Source of the DNA: Flavobacteriales bacterium
Lineage (GTDB): Bacteria > Bacteroidota > Bacteroidia > Flavobacteriales_D > Sanyastnellaceae
Assembly: GCA_947464885.1 (NCBI GenBank)
Contig: CANHYZ010000121.1
Coordinates: 1-6,488, forward strand
Direction: 5' to 3'
Length of the DNA: 6,488 nucleotides
A program made the position numbers and the translations under genes. This document shows, piece after piece, positions 6,075-6,488 of the stretch. The notes beneath the pieces are model-generated. The model worked only from the letters and a program-made list of their open reading frames with translations, was not told where the DNA came from and made no database searches. Within the stretch, counting starts at the first letter, position 1; each line of letters begins with the position of its first letter.

Positions 6075-6488
6075 TTATTTTCCGGGAATGGCATCGAGGA
6101 GTTGACGCGTGTAGACGGATGTAGGATGATTGAACACATTGTTGGCTTCACCAATCTCTTCAATGCATCCTTTTCTCATGACCATGATGCGATCGCTCAT
6201 GTAATGAACCACCCGTAAATCGTGTGAAATAAAAAGGTATGTCAGGTTGTATTCTGCTTTTAAATCATTGAGCAAATTCAGCACCTGCGCTTGTACGGAA
6301 ACATCCAGTGCAGAGACACTTTCATCACAAATGATAAAGGAGGGTTTGCAAGCCAAAGCACGCGCAATAACAATCCGCTGCCGCTGGCCACCACTAAACT
6401 CATGAGGATAGCGTGAATAGTGTTCGCCCGAAAGCCCAACCTTTTCCAGCAATGCAATGGCCATAGCTTTTCGTTCGGCTTCGCTTGA
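6075..6488 (-). CDS. Oligopeptide/dipeptide-type ABC transporter ATP-binding protein, C-terminal part (5' end beyond the right edge)
   Basis: The frame is open to the right edge and gives the last 137 residues of an ABC ATPase. Visible in order are the signature FSGGQRQRIVIARALA (31-46 of the visible part), Walker B FIICDE (51-56), D-loop SALD (59-62), the switch histidine in FISHDLRVVHYMSD (H89) and a C-terminal HPTSVYTRQLLDAIPGK. The HPxxxYTxxLLxAIP ending is typical of the OppD/OppF/DppF group that energises uptake of peptides, nickel or related solutes at the inner membrane. Walker A is outside the window. In Bacteroidota this group is often a double-ATPase fusion, and the visible part would fit its second half, but this cannot be decided here. 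The stop is 66 bp before the carboxylase start; no strong terminator follows it. Confidence 0.9.
   Translation of the reverse strand, partial: SSEAERKAMAIALLEKVGLSGEHYSRYPHEFSGGQRQRIVIARALACKPSFIICDESVSALDVSVQAQVLNLLNDLKAEYNLTYLFISHDLRVVHYMSDRIMVMRKGCIEEIGEANNVFNHPTSVYTRQLLDAIPGK

Noticed and set aside
1..6488. Search for CRISPR arrays, tRNAs, rRNA, insertion sequences, riboswitches and long repeats
   Set aside because: Nothing convincing was seen by eye; almost the whole window is explained by protein-coding genes with short intergenic gaps.

Overview
The window looks like chromosomal DNA of a Bacteroidota bacterium, probably near the Flavobacteriales; I cannot name the genus. Three start regions carry the Bacteroidota -7 promoter pattern TAnnTTTG a short distance before the start codon. 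No convincing Shine-Dalgarno sequences are visible. There is a secreted PKD-repeat protein of the type common in this phylum, and the order yicC-gmk-nadD is, from memory, typical of it. GC content is moderate, and I see no tRNA, rRNA, insertion sequence, phage gene or CRISPR array.

Layout. Positions 1-773 (minus) hold the N-terminal part of a secreted PKD-domain protein that runs off the left edge. A 117-bp divergent intergenic region (774-890) follows. On the plus strand come a DUF502 membrane protein (891-1520) and an EamA/DMT transporter (1498-2388), which overlap by 23 bp. Facing them is a minus-strand operon, read from right to left: an acyl-CoA carboxylase carboxyltransferase subunit of propionyl-CoA type (4467-6008), yicC (3587-4456), gmk (2990-3565) and nadD (2418-2993). 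Its spacings are 10 bp, 21 bp and a 4-bp ATGA overlap. A strong terminator for this operon (2371-2396) lies within the last codons of the convergent transporter gene. At the right edge is the C-terminal 137 residues of an oligopeptide/dipeptide-type ABC transporter ATPase (6075-6488, minus).

Functionally, the minus operon combines short-chain acyl-CoA carboxylation, an RNA endonuclease-family protein (YicC), GMP-to-GDP phosphorylation (Gmk) and the adenylyl-transfer step of NAD synthesis (NadD). This is housekeeping content. The DUF502/DMT pair are two inner-membrane proteins with no obvious shared pathway.

Three start codons merit correction from the longest reading frame, because the extra N-terminal codons overlap promoter elements or precede the conserved family start: 891 for the DUF502 gene, 3565 for gmk and 6008 for the carboxylase. 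I found no clear sign of an undescribed multi-gene system. The points worth a second look concern transcript architecture and start sites.
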